A DNA stretch of 64,000 nt. Source: Niallia taxi (GTDB lineage: Bacteria > Bacillota > Bacilli > Bacillales > Cytobacillaceae). This document shows, one piece after another, positions 54,214 through 63,263 of the stretch. Every line of letters begins with the position of its first letter. Position 1 is the first letter of the stretch. Under the pieces are notes generated by a model. The model was given only the letters and a program-made list of their open reading frames with translations, was not told the origin of the DNA and ran no database searches. The stretch lies in the NCBI RefSeq assembly GCF_032818155.1, contig NZ_CP102590.1, forward strand, positions 310,001 through 374,000, given 5' to 3'. The translations under genes and the position numbers were made by a program.

Positions 54214-54921
54214 CTATATATTACTGATGAATTGAACGGAAGATATCATTTTTTTCACCTTATCTCTTGCGTTTTTTTCTTCTAAAGAACAGGATTGATT
54301 ATCGTTCTTACATGTAAAGATAAAGGAATATTCCACTCCCTCAATTTCGCTTTGATTAGGTTTTACAAAGCCGAAATATCTATAGGAGTAATTATATTTT
54401 CTGTCCAAATTATCAAAATCACTTTTTTTATACCCTATATATATTTCTGTATCTTTAGTATTTTCTTTCTGATATTCTTCTAAGTATTTATTTTTGCCAC
54501 TGATGATTTCTAGCATTGTATCGGTTTTCTGTAGAAAACTTTGTCCTTGGTAATAGGTAATTTGTCCATTCATCAAAATATTTGCTTCTTTATCAAATTC
54601 ATCAAAACCAATGTTTTCTTCGTTTTTACTAAAACTTGATAATAAATCTGAATACTTTCCTTCTTCTGGGAACAACATTCTGATTTTCTTAGATTTAGAT
54701 TCTAGTAAATAGTATCCAGGCTCCACTTCTTTGGTTGACACCATATATTCTCTTGTTGCTTCATCTTGGAAGGCTGTTACTTTTGGTAAGTCATTTGCAT
54801 CCATTTCCTTCGGAGCTTTTTGTTCTTCTCCTGCTTGTGTTTGGTTAGCTTCCTCTTTATTCACTCCGCAACCCCCTAATAAAACTGCAATAGTTGATAA
54901 AATAACCAGTGCCTTATACAT
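54214..54921 (-). CDS. Lipoprotein, paralogue of the 55753-56469 product
   Basis: A 235-residue lipoprotein: signal helix, lipobox LGGC with Cys18, acidic linker. The next 50 residues (DLPKVTAFQDEATREYMVST, then VEPGYYLLESKSKKIRMLFP) are nearly identical to the paralogue; the rest is more diverged (FGFVKPNQSEIEGVEYSF). ATG at 54921 follows GGAGG. I do not recognise the family. The pair flanks an immunity-like gene. Confidence 0.72.
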   Translation of the reverse strand: MYKALVILSTIAVLLGGCGVNKEEANQTQAGEEQKAPKEMDANDLPKVTAFQDEATREYMVSTKEVEPGYYLLESKSKKIRMLFPEEGKYSDLLSSFSKNEENIGFDEFDKEANILMNGQITYYQGQSFLQKTDTMLEIISGKNKYLEEYQKENTKDTEIYIGYKKSDFDNLDRKYNYSYRYFGFVKPNQSEIEGVEYSFIFTCKNDNQSCSLEEKNARDKVKKMISSVQFISNI

Positions 54922-54984
54922 CAAATACCTCCAGGTATAAATAACCTCTTTAGAAATTGGTTTACTCCTATAAATCTGTAAACT

Positions 54985-55593
54985 TCAACCTAAAATATAA
55001 AATCCCTTCAAAGTTTCTAGAAAATCAGAATCTGTTTTCACATCAATAACATCAATAAGTTCATAAAATTGGCTTAATTTAATAGAGAAATTATATAGAA
55101 CAACCGCTGCACTATTCAATTTTCTAGATTTATCTATATAAATCTTAGAGTCATTTTTTTCTAAGAATAAAACATTATATCTATCATTTGTACCTTTTTC
55201 TAATATTACTCTATCTGGCTTTAGTTCTAAAAAAGAATAATACTTTTCATCTAAATGGGTTTTAAGAATCCTTTGCACATCATTTAATGAGTCTGCTCCC
55301 TCAATCTCCGCTTGAACGTTTGCATCATATTTTCTTACTTCAAATTTACTTTTCGAAAAGATATATAATGCTAATACAGACTTGTATTCATCTGAAAATG
55401 CATCTACTTTGTATTCCTGCCCTCTAATTTTTTCATATAGATCGTACTGATTACTTACTTTATTAAAGGTTAGTTTAATAGTAGTTTCAGGATAGCTTTC
55501 TCCCCTTTTCGGTGCAACACAAATACTATCTTTTTCCCATTGAATCACTTTAAACTCTGTTTGTATTAGATTATATATATTACTAAACCCCAT
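54985..55593 (-). CDS. Unknown soluble protein between two lipoprotein paralogues
   Basis: A 202-residue cytoplasmic protein with a strong ribosome binding site (AAGGAGT). Features: YNLIQTEFKVIQWEKDSICV at the start, KLTFNKVSNQYDLYEKIRGQ, and a helical end (LYNFSIKLSQFYELIDVIDV). No family is recognised. Its place in an immunity-rich area and its mix of strands and helices suggest an immunity protein, but this is inference. Confidence 0.5.
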   Translation of the reverse strand: MGFSNIYNLIQTEFKVIQWEKDSICVAPKRGESYPETTIKLTFNKVSNQYDLYEKIRGQEYKVDAFSDEYKSVLALYIFSKSKFEVRKYDANVQAEIEGADSLNDVQRILKTHLDEKYYSFLELKPDRVILEKGTNDRYNVLFLEKNDSKIYIDKSRKLNSAAVVLYNFSIKLSQFYELIDVIDVKTDSDFLETLKGFYILG

Positions 55594-55752
55594 ATACTAT
55601 ACTCCTTGTACCGTTTACCCATTTTTATGTGGATAACGTGTTCCTAATGTAAAACTGTTAAAACATACTGTACGATGACTTCAAAAAATATTACAACCAC
55701 TATTTTTTATATCGTTTTATCTCTGGTAGTATCGTACACTGTATTCATAGGA

Positions 55753-56469
55753 TTATTCCTTGCCGTTACTTAAAAATGAAATAGATTCGATGATTTTTTT
55801 GGCTGAATTTTTTGTTTCCCCTTCTTCTAAATTGCATGCTTTATCATCATCTTTACAGCTGTAGTTGAATGAAAACTCAATGCCTTCATCTTTTTCTTCC
55901 TCAAATCTAACAAAACCAAAATAGCCATAGGTAAAGTTGTTTTTTCTATCTATATTGTCAAAGGTATATTTCTTAGATGCTAGATAAATATTGTTGTTAT
56001 TATTCTCTTCATTGTGGTATTCTCCCGTATAGTCATTTTTTCCACTAATGATTTCTAGCATGACCTCAGTATCTTGAACGAAGCTATGTCCTTTATAATA
56101 AGTAACTTTTCCATCAAATAAAATGTTATTGTCCTCATCATAACTGTTAAAACCAATACTTTCTTCATACTCACTAATGTAACTAGACCTACTCAAGATA
56201 ACTTTTCCTTTATCAGGAAATAACATTCTAAATCTTTGGGTCTTGGATTCTAGTAAATAGTATCCAGGCTCTACTTCTTTGGTTGACACCATATATTCAC
56301 TTGTTGCTTCATCTTGAAAGGCCGTTACCTTTGGTAAGTCCTTTGCATCCATTTCCTTCGGAGCTATTTGTTCTTCTCCTGCTTGTGTTTGGTTAGCTTC
56401 CTCTTTATTTCCTCCGCAACCCGATAATAAAACTGCAAAAGTTGATAAAATAACCAGCGCCTTTTTCAT
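55753..56469 (-). CDS. Lipoprotein, paralogue of the 54214-54921 product
   Basis: A 238-residue lipoprotein with signal helix, lipobox LSGC at Cys18, and the same N-terminal 80 residues as its paralogue (KVTAFQDEATSEYMVSTKEV). The C-terminal half is moderately similar (FGFVRFEEEKDEGIEFSFNY) and keeps two Cys (SCKDD, ACNLEE) that could form a disulfide outside the cell. It has a GGAGG site. Function unknown. Recent tandem duplication with divergence is likely. Confidence 0.72.
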   Translation of the reverse strand: MKKALVILSTFAVLLSGCGGNKEEANQTQAGEEQIAPKEMDAKDLPKVTAFQDEATSEYMVSTKEVEPGYYLLESKTQRFRMLFPDKGKVILSRSSYISEYEESIGFNSYDEDNNILFDGKVTYYKGHSFVQDTEVMLEIISGKNDYTGEYHNEENNNNNIYLASKKYTFDNIDRKNNFTYGYFGFVRFEEEKDEGIEFSFNYSCKDDDKACNLEEGETKNSAKKIIESISFLSNGKE

Positions 56470-56554
56470 CCAGAACCTCCTGTTAAAACATATGTATATG
56501 TATTAATATTACTCCATTGAAAAACAACGCTTCAATGCATTATACCCAATATTT

Positions 56555-56706
56555 GTTTATCGCCACGAGTTTTGTCATTCTCGTTAGTTTCTTAGCTTTT
56601 CTCCATGTCATAATGGAAAAAAATCATCTCGCCAAATTATCGTACTTCTCACAATATCCAAGTATTACAACACTACTTCATGATGGTATAATATTCATGA
56701 GCTATG
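56555..56706. repeat. Dispersed repeat, copy 3
   Basis: Contains CACGAGTTTTGTCATTCTCG, CATCTCGCCAAATTATCGTA and the 3' hairpin-like CATGATGG...CATGAGC, in the same order as the copies at 17533-17990, about 39 kb away. It lies downstream of the intact LXG toxin-immunity pair. The other parts of 56470-56877 hold a terminator and no gene. Confidence 0.65.
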
Positions 56707-56749
56707 AATGAATTTCAGTTAAACATCACCCATGTCGTCCAAATTAAAT

Positions 56750-56791
56750 TTCAAAAACAAAAACACCTGTTGCCTAAAAGGCAATCAAGTG
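56750..56791 (-). terminator. Terminator after the YezG-type gene
   Basis: Minus strand: CACTTGATTGCC, a 5-nt loop, GGCAACAGGTG, then TTTTTG. It resembles the hairpin at 17374-17408. Confidence 0.7.
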
Positions 56792-56877
56792 CTTTATAAT
56801 TAGCTATATAATAATTCTTCCTTCATTAAAGATACAAGCATATATATAGCCTTTTCATACTCTATCCTACTGTTTAA

Positions 56878-57363
56878 TTAAATCGGATTATTTGGAAATT
56901 CATTATGATACTTATCAATTAATGCTTTGTAGTTTTCATCAGTTGATATCTCACCTAAATATTTATATTTCCAAATAATCATCTGATCACTAAAACTATA
57001 CTCTGTCTCAAACCAATTTGTATAATCATAATGTAACTTAAATTTCCCACTACTCTCTAACGACATTGTAAAAGAATACCAAAGTTCTTGTTCATTTTCT
57101 TTAAAAACATTTCTTAATTCCTTACTCAATTTATATAAAAGATCTTCTTTTCTCTCAAATTCATCTTCATCAATTTGATATTTCAAGGGAATTTCTAAAC
57201 TGTATTTATATTGTTTATTTTCGAGTGTATTATAAAAAAAGTAAGTTCCTCCCCCATTCTCTGATATTTGGGCATAAAAATAAAATTTATTCCAATCTTC
57301 TGGAATCATTTCATTAACTGTTTCAGCTATCTCTCTATATAATCTATTCATTTCCTTTTCCAT
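56878..57363 (-). CDS. YezG-family (DUF600) immunity protein
   Basis: A 161-residue acidic cytoplasmic protein. RLYREIAETVNEMIPEDWNK, then ENGGGTYFFYN, QELWYSFTMSLESSGKFKLH and DYTNWFETEYSF match DUF600/YezG, the immunity partner of Bacillus YeeF-type toxins. ATG at 57363 is preceded by AGGAGG; the toxin stop is just 2 bp upstream. The pair is the only intact toxin-immunity pair of LXG type in the window. Confidence 0.85.
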   Translation of the reverse strand: MEKEMNRLYREIAETVNEMIPEDWNKFYFYAQISENGGGTYFFYNTLENKQYKYSLEIPLKYQIDEDEFERKEDLLYKLSKELRNVFKENEQELWYSFTMSLESSGKFKLHYDYTNWFETEYSFSDQMIIWKYKYLGEISTDENYKALIDKYHNEFPNNPI

Positions 57364-57365
57364 AC

Positions 57366-59327
57366 TCAACCTCCTGCTCTATTTTCAATGGTTTTCCTAA
57401 ATATTCCTTTACCTTCAATTTCATAAGTTACCTTATAAGAATCTGGTCTTAATGAAGTCTCAACAAAAACTGGCTTAATTTTCACAGAAACTTTTTTGGG
57501 TGGAATCTCTTTCAAAGCGTTTGCCCACTCAGTCTCCATCTTGTACCACTCTCCACCAGAGCGATTAATGTGCTTATTCTGAGCAAGCAAATTATCAATA
57601 TCTCCTGAACCACGAAACTGAGTTCCTATCAAGTGTCCACCATCATCATCAAACAACCTATCTTCTCGACCTACTGCCACTTGCATTGCTGTATTTCTTT
57701 TTCCTTTTCCCAGTATTAATTCTGCTGCGTTTACATCTACTATTCTACCAATTTCATCAGTTGTATATTTATAATTTTCCTCAGTTATATAGCGTACATT
57801 TGGAGCCAGTTCTTTCCTTCCATTCTTTCCTTTAATAATATGCTTTCCAAAGTTTTCCCCTGTTACTTCGGTTATCTGACTATATTTACTCGTACCCTTA
57901 TCATCTGCAGACTTCATACCACTCAAATTGTCTTCCTTATCAGCACTAACCTTCCGAACATCAACCTTACCTTCAGACTTCAAATATGTATTCAGGTTAC
58001 CTATCCCACCTGCGAAGGATACATTAGGACCAATATTAATCTTCTGTCCAAGATCATCTATAACTGATCTAGTAATATCCGCTCCTTGCTTACCAAACTG
58101 AACAGTTGAGTTGACTGCTTGATAACCTAGTTTGCTTGCTTCTCTTGCCATACTCGGCACAAATGGTAGACCAGCAAAAACGCTCTGAGCTAAACTTGCT
58201 TGGCGCTGTTGCTCTGTGAGTTCGTTTCCGATCATATCTTTGCCTGTCACGTATTCGGACAGACCGTTAGCGGAAAGCAGGCCATAAATCCCCATTTCGG
58301 TTTTCTCCAAAGCGGTGAAGGCATGGACATTTTTATAAGTGCTCATGGCCTGTTCGGCAGCGCTGATTCCTTTGGTAGCAGCATAGATGCCTTTTCCGCC
58401 TTTGACTGCTCTGCCCGCCCAGCCGACTATTGGCAGGAATCCGGCAATGGCCCATCCAGCTGATGCTGCTCGCTGGATTGCTGACATCTTTTCTCCTGTG
58501 ACTGGATCGATGCCGTTGACTGCCCGTTTATAGTCATAATAGCCGGTAAATTCGCCGACGAAGCTTTTCACTCCATCCCAGACCTTTTCAACTGCAGGTC
58601 GGTTCTCTAGTTCTCTAGCTTCCTGCTCTTCTTTTTTGTATGTAAGATAGCTTAAAGTGGCAGCTTCTGCTTCACCTATTTGCTTATATATATCACTAGT
58701 GTTGTATGCATCTGCATCAAAATGAATGGGAGAAATGCTTTTGCCCTTGCTTGTTGCTGATAGTAAAGCGCCGAACAACTGGATGACGTAGCTTTCCTCT
58801 CCCTCTGAAGACATATACTCTTCCTTCAGCTCTTTATCTGTTTCCTCAACAGCAGTGATTGTTTTCGTCCGCATGCTGTTCGCATTCATCATTAAGTCGT
58901 CGAATTGACTGCGAGAGTATAACTCGAGTGGAACTAAATCATCAATATCCCGAAAGATATGCTCTAATGAATTCCTCTGCTCTGTAATCATCTCATCAGC
59001 CTGTCGTTCCTTCTGAGCCAAGTCTTCCTCAAGAAAGGCTGATTCAACCCTTGTATCGCCGCCCAAATCTTTATCATCGAGCTTACCGCTAACACCTTCA
59101 AAAAAGCTGATTTGCCTGTCAATAAGCCGCTGCCATGCCTCAACAACCTCAATTTGCCCCTGATAGAAGCCTTTAATTGCTTTAGCACCGTTTCCTTCAA
59201 AATCGTCTAAATCAACGATAGTCTGGAAATCTTGCTTAAGCTGCGAAAATTGTGTGCCTAGCTCTTTGTAGTGCTGCTTTCTTTCTTTCATTGTATCACG
59301 TAGACTAGCTGAATCTAATACTTTCAT
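57366..59327 (-). CDS. LXG-domain toxin with YeeF-type nonspecific nuclease tip
   Basis: A 653-residue type VII-secreted polymorphic toxin. Residues 1-200 are the LXG domain (MKVLDSASLRDTMKERKQHY, then GAKAIKGFYQGQIEVVEAWQ). The PT-TG pretoxin region contains EFTGYYDYKRAVNGIDPVTG and FLPIVGWAGRAVKGGKGIYA. The tip, about 500-653, is a DNA/RNA nonspecific endonuclease with DDDGGHLIGTQFRGSG near residue 560 and QNKHINRSGGEWYKMETEW. It should enter neighbouring cells and degrade DNA. No type VII secretion genes or small LXG partner proteins lie in the window, so export relies on distant genes. Confidence 0.88.
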   Translation of the reverse strand: MKVLDSASLRDTMKERKQHYKELGTQFSQLKQDFQTIVDLDDFEGNGAKAIKGFYQGQIEVVEAWQRLIDRQISFFEGVSGKLDDKDLGGDTRVESAFLEEDLAQKERQADEMITEQRNSLEHIFRDIDDLVPLELYSRSQFDDLMMNANSMRTKTITAVEETDKELKEEYMSSEGEESYVIQLFGALLSATSKGKSISPIHFDADAYNTSDIYKQIGEAEAATLSYLTYKKEEQEARELENRPAVEKVWDGVKSFVGEFTGYYDYKRAVNGIDPVTGEKMSAIQRAASAGWAIAGFLPIVGWAGRAVKGGKGIYAATKGISAAEQAMSTYKNVHAFTALEKTEMGIYGLLSANGLSEYVTGKDMIGNELTEQQRQASLAQSVFAGLPFVPSMAREASKLGYQAVNSTVQFGKQGADITRSVIDDLGQKINIGPNVSFAGGIGNLNTYLKSEGKVDVRKVSADKEDNLSGMKSADDKGTSKYSQITEVTGENFGKHIIKGKNGRKELAPNVRYITEENYKYTTDEIGRIVDVNAAELILGKGKRNTAMQVAVGREDRLFDDDGGHLIGTQFRGSGDIDNLLAQNKHINRSGGEWYKMETEWANALKEIPPKKVSVKIKPVFVETSLRPDSYKVTYEIEGKGIFRKTIENRAGG

Positions 59328-59739
59328 TGTTTCGCCTCTCTTTTACATGGATAATAAATAGTTTAGGCTTAAAACAGAACCACTATATGTCATATCCTTT
59401 TATTGTAAAATAGATATAAAGGCCTTGAAATAGGTAAAAGGTTGGGAATTATCAACTATGAAATTTATCTATATTTAAAGTCCATTATTACAGGAATTCA
59501 ACCTACTGATCAGTTAAAGACCTAACCCTTCTCCATTTACTTTCGCAGACTCATTAAAGAAAAATACAAACTGAGGGAAATATAGAGCAATAAGAAGAAT
59601 GGTTTTGAATCAGAAAATATATTTATAGGCACAAAAAGAATGAATACTTATTACTTATTGTTTTGTCTTTTTATAAGCTCATTCAAATGACCCACAAAAA
59701 AATACAAGGTCCTGCCTAAACAGACAGGACCTCCCATTC
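59328..59739. other. Upstream region of the LXG gene
   Basis: About 410 bp. The first 15 bp hold the ribosome binding site AGAGAGGCGAAACA. AT-rich sequence follows, with a stretch (GGGAATTATCAACTATGAAA) similar to that upstream of the other LXG gene (AAATTATCAATTATGAATTG near 21,870), which may be a shared promoter region. The far end carries the ABC transporter terminator. Confidence 0.45.
59695..59732 (-). terminator. Terminator of the amino-acid ABC transporter operon
   Basis: Minus strand: AGGTCCTG...CAGGACCT stem with a 10-nt loop, then TGTATTTTTTT. Confidence 0.8.
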
Positions 59740-60483
59740 CTATTTCAGCATCGTAGCCTTCAAAAACTCCCGAGTCCTCTCCTCCTTTGGATGATTAAAG
59801 AATTCCTCAGCTGTTCCATGTTCAACAATTTTCCCATCGTGCATATACACGATCTTATCTGCTACTTCTTTGGCGAATCCCATTTCATGTGTTACTACAA
59901 CCATTGTCATTCCTTCTTCTGCTAGGTCTTTCATGGTTGTGAGAACCTCTCCGACAAGCTCTGGGTCGAGGGCGGAGGTTGGTTCATCAAAGAGCATTAT
60001 GTCTGGTTCCATTGCGAGTGCTCTGGCAATCGCCACCCGTTGCTTTTGTCCTCCTGATAGTTTGCTAGGGTAAACATCTGCCTTGTCCTCTAAATCTACT
60101 TTATTGAGTAATTGTTTTGCTTTGAGGATGGCCTGCTTTTTATCAACACCTTTTACCATGACAGGTGCTTCAATAATATTTTCAAGTACAGTTTTATGTG
60201 GGAATAGGTTGAAATTTTGAAACACCATGCCTACCTTTTCCCTTATCTTATTGAGGTTATCTGTATTTGGATTGACCTCTTTTCCTTCTATTATTATACT
60301 GCCGTTATCCTTCTTCTCTAAAAAGTTCAAACAGCGCAGGAGTGTACTTTTTCCTGAACCGCTCGAGCCTATTAAGCAAACCACATCGCTTTCTAGAACT
60401 GTCATATCGATATTTTTTAAGACATGTAAGTCTCCAAATGATTTATTCAATTGAGTTATTCTAATCATTTCCTTCTTGTCCAA
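59740..60483 (-). CDS. Polar amino-acid ABC transporter, ATP-binding protein
   Basis: A 247-residue ATPase: Walker [10 protein letters not shown] (39-47), Q-loop [17 protein letters not shown], signature [16 protein letters not shown], Walker [15 protein letters not shown] and switch His in [10 protein letters not shown]. The sequence is of the GlnQ/ArtR type, which powers uptake of polar amino acids. It is the last gene of the operon binding protein-permease-ATPase, the same order as Bacillus artPQR. The substrate (for example arginine, glutamine or cystine) cannot be told. Confidence 0.9.
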   Translation of the reverse strand: MDKKEMIRITQLNKSFGDLHVLKNIDMTVLESDVVCLIGSSGSGKSTLLRCLNFLEKKDNGSIIIEGKEVNPNTDNLNKIREKVGMVFQNFNLFPHKTVLENIIEAPVMVKGVDKKQAILKAKQLLNKVDLEDKADVYPSKLSGGQKQRVAIARALAMEPDIMLFDEPTSALDPELVGEVLTTMKDLAEEGMTMVVVTHEMGFAKEVADKIVYMHDGKIVEHGTAEEFFNHPKEERTREFLKATMLK

Positions 60484-60494
60484 TGTCTTCCCTC

Positions 60495-61160
60495 CTATCT
60501 GTCACTTGCTGCTAGCTTTGATTCGATTCTGTTGACTATAAATGTCATCAGCGCTACTAGAATTAAATAATAGACTGCGACAATGAGTAAATAGGTCATT
60601 TCGTCAAAATTATTGGACCCAAGTGTTGTCGCGACATTGAACAGCTCATTCATGGAGATAAATGCAGCTAATGAAGAATCCTTTAAGCTTATAATAAATT
60701 GGTTGCCTAAAGGCGGCAGCGCTCGGCGGAATGCCTGTGGCAGAATAATCCTTCTTAATGTCAGTGTTTTTGTCATTCCTAAAGAGCGTCCTGCTTCCAG
60801 CTGACCCTTGTCAACACCTTGGATTGCTCCCCTTAGAATTTCGGAAATATAGGCTCCGTTATGTAATGCTAGGGCAATAGAAGCGGCCCAAAAATCTGGC
60901 AGCAGGAATATGCCGCTAATTCCGAAGTAAAGAATAAATATTTGAACAATCAGCGGTGTACCACGAACTAAATAGACATATGCATCTGAAATAACTTCTA
61001 ATACTTTTATTTTAGAGATTTTTAATAAAGCAAAGACTAGTCCAATGACGATTCCCAGTAAAATAGAAACAGCCGTCAGCTCTAATGTTAAAAGCATTGC
61101 TTTAATAAATACACCCTTTGTTTCCGTTAGTATGCTAAAAAAATGCGAAAAACTTGGCAA
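60495..61160 (-). CDS. Polar amino-acid ABC transporter, permease
   Basis: A 221-residue membrane protein with about five transmembrane segments, beginning with [20 protein letters not shown]. The EAA-loop [20 protein letters not shown] and the segment [20 protein letters not shown] are typical of HisM/GlnP-type permeases. It lies 11 bp before the ATPase gene and about 28 bp after the binding-protein gene. It forms the translocation channel. Confidence 0.9.
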   Translation of the reverse strand: MPSFSHFFSILTETKGVFIKAMLLTLELTAVSILLGIVIGLVFALLKISKIKVLEVISDAYVYLVRGTPLIVQIFILYFGISGIFLLPDFWAASIALALHNGAYISEILRGAIQGVDKGQLEAGRSLGMTKTLTLRRIILPQAFRRALPPLGNQFIISLKDSSLAAFISMNELFNVATTLGSNNFDEMTYLLIVAVYYLILVALMTFIVNRIESKLAASDR

Positions 61161-61188
61161 GGTTATACTTCCTTTCTATCATGTTGTT

Positions 61189-61983
61189 TTATTCTGGTTT
61201 TTTGGTAATGTCCTCACCAAAATATTTAAGACTAATCTTCGTTAATGTTCCATCTTTGCGGAGTTCGTCCAAAGCTTCGTTTATTTTCTTCAATAGCTTT
61301 GGATTATCCTGTGGCAGCACAATCGCTTGTTCACTGCGACTAATTAACTCCTGTGCTTTAATCTTAAATCCTTCCTTTGCAGCACTTTTCCCTGTAACGA
61401 AATCGGTGATTACCGCATCATGACGGCCGCTGCTTAATGCTTGTAATGCCGTAATATCGCTGTCATATGTTTTTACTTTGTCCGTATACTTTGAAGCTGT
61501 ATCGGCATATGTCGAGCCTTTTGCGACAGCCACTTCCTTGCCCTCTAAATCCTTGACAGTTTTAATTTTACTATCTGGTCTTGTGAAAATTTGCGGGCCA
61601 GAATAATAGTATGGGGTAGAGAAGGATACATATTTGCTGCGCTGCGGATTTATCGTATGACTAGCAACAGCTGCATCGGCACGGCCTGTTTTTACTCCTT
61701 CTACAATCCCTTTGAATTTGATACGCTTTTGGACCGGCTCAAGCCCCATTTCTTTTGCAAGCGCTTCGCCAACCTCAATATCAAAGCCAGACATGGTGAG
61801 ATCATCATTTATATAACTAAATGGCTTAAACTCACCCGAAGCAGCAAAAACAAATTGATTTTTATGTATCAGTTCAGATCCGTCAGCAAGCTTCTCCTTC
61901 TCGGTACAAGCAGATAAAAAGCAAACCACGATTAAACTGTAAAACAATATTAATTTTTTATTCCATAACATGTTGGCTATCAA
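61189..61983 (-). CDS. Polar amino-acid ABC transporter, substrate-binding lipoprotein
   Basis: A 264-residue lipoprotein: signal helix, lipobox LSAC with Cys near residue 26. A family 3 solute-binding fold follows: FVFAASGEFKPFSYINDDLT, MSGFDIEVGEALAKEMG, and RADAAVASHTINPQRSKYVS with the Arg that holds the amino-acid carboxylate. The start may be TTG at 61983 or ATG four codons later (61971). The first gene of the operon. It captures the ligand outside the membrane. Specificity unknown. Confidence 0.88.
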   Translation of the reverse strand: MIANMLWNKKLILFYSLIVVCFLSACTEKEKLADGSELIHKNQFVFAASGEFKPFSYINDDLTMSGFDIEVGEALAKEMGLEPVQKRIKFKGIVEGVKTGRADAAVASHTINPQRSKYVSFSTPYYYSGPQIFTRPDSKIKTVKDLEGKEVAVAKGSTYADTASKYTDKVKTYDSDITALQALSSGRHDAVITDFVTGKSAAKEGFKIKAQELISRSEQAIVLPQDNPKLLKKINEALDELRKDGTLTKISLKYFGEDITKKPE

Positions 61984-62067
61984 CCCTTTTCCCTCTCATT
62001 TATTTCTTAACAACTAGCTAAATCACTTGCTTATGAAAATATATACCCCAATTATTTTCGATAAAAC

Positions 62068-62105
62068 AAAAGTGTCAGGCACTTTTAATGGTGCCTGACA
62101 CTTTT
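62068..62105. terminator. Perfect 15-bp hairpin, bidirectional terminator
   Basis: AAAAGTGTCAGGCAC, 8-nt loop, GTGCCTGACACTTTT. T-runs on both sides. I recall this palindrome as a common dispersed terminator-like repeat in Bacillus genomes. The rest of 61984-62318 holds no gene. Confidence 0.85.
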
Positions 62106-62318
62106 TGTATATTATATTGGAATCTCCACACTAAACTTGTATTACATTAAAAAGGTCTGTAACTCGCATTCTTCTAGCATTAAGTATCCTAGTGCTTCAT
62201 TAAATTTGAGTTTTAAATAGTTCTAGAGAAGTAACATGCTCTCCCATTCAGAATTAATTTATGTAGATTGCTTTCCACCGTCAATAATTGCATAAATAAA
62301 TTCTTAAAAGCGATTATA

Positions 62319-63251
62319 TTACTTCGTCTTCAAAGTGATTAACCCTATGCTTGGTGTGTTAAATACGCGAAATTTCATAAATAATGGTCCACTTACACCT
62401 AATCCGTTATTTACATATTGAGTGTGGTTTTCAATAGTATGAACACCTGTAACGTTCACTTTACCTGGAAATAAGCCGAAATTAGGGGCATACAGCGGGC
62501 CAAGAATCGGCAGTCTAAATTGGCCTCCAAGTGTATGTCCATTAAGACTAACATCCCAATGTCTCCATTCCTCTCCTGTATCATTTAATGTTGTTGTCCG
62601 ATAATCATGAAGATCTGGATTTTCGCTATCAATTTCAGTTGGGCGGTGGGATATTTCGATTGTAAATGGGTCTTGCTGCTCCTTGTATTGAGCTTCAAAC
62701 TCTTCCTTTTCCTGAATTAATTGACTTGAAATTTCACTTCCCCCTACTTCATTCAAGCCTACATAAGGGTTTGTTTTTAACCAAATAGATTCATTGCCCT
62801 TTTTAATCTCCATCCCTGGATATAATGGCTTAACATTATATTTTGTAAATAAATCATAAAAACGATCGCCTTTTTTCAATGCTGCAGTACTGTTATCTGC
62901 ATCCTTATCACCTAAAATATAATACATTTCTTTATTTTTCGGCATTCCCTTTAATAGATTTTCGAGAGGCTGTAAATCCTTTGGCTCTTCAGATATGTAG
63001 TCTCCTGTAAAAACTACTAAATCATATTGCTGTTTTTTGATTAAGTTTACTAATCTCTTTTGGTTGCTGCCGAATTCTTTTCCCTGTAAATCGGAAATCT
63101 GCAGGATCTTATAGTTATCAAATGCTGCTGGTAAACGATTATGTGTGAGTGTCACTTTATTAACTGTTACATGTGAATTGCTCCAAATTGTCCCGAGAAT
63201 AAATATAATAAGTGCACCAATAATAATCCAAACAAGTTTTAACCTTTTCAT
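62319..63251 (-). CDS. Membrane-anchored metallophosphoesterase with altered metal-site motifs
   Basis: A 310-residue protein: an N-terminal membrane helix (about 8-22), then a calcineurin-like phosphoesterase fold facing outward. Motifs: ISDLQG (Asp54), VFTGDY (Asp84), YILGDKD (113-117), NGHTLGGQFRLP. The usual forms are DLHG and GNHD, so a metal-binding His is replaced by Gln56, and Asn/His of the third motif by Asp/Lys. This may lower or change activity. Relatives such as YkuE/YpbG-type proteins act at the cell surface. It lies 12 bp after the ABC permease gene. Confidence 0.78.
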   Translation of the reverse strand: MKRLKLVWIIIGALIIFILGTIWSNSHVTVNKVTLTHNRLPAAFDNYKILQISDLQGKEFGSNQKRLVNLIKKQQYDLVVFTGDYISEEPKDLQPLENLLKGMPKNKEMYYILGDKDADNSTAALKKGDRFYDLFTKYNVKPLYPGMEIKKGNESIWLKTNPYVGLNEVGGSEISSQLIQEKEEFEAQYKEQQDPFTIEISHRPTEIDSENPDLHDYRTTTLNDTGEEWRHWDVSLNGHTLGGQFRLPILGPLYAPNFGLFPGKVNVTGVHTIENHTQYVNNGLGVSGPLFMKFRVFNTPSIGLITLKTK

Positions 63252-63263
63252 TTACATTCTCCT

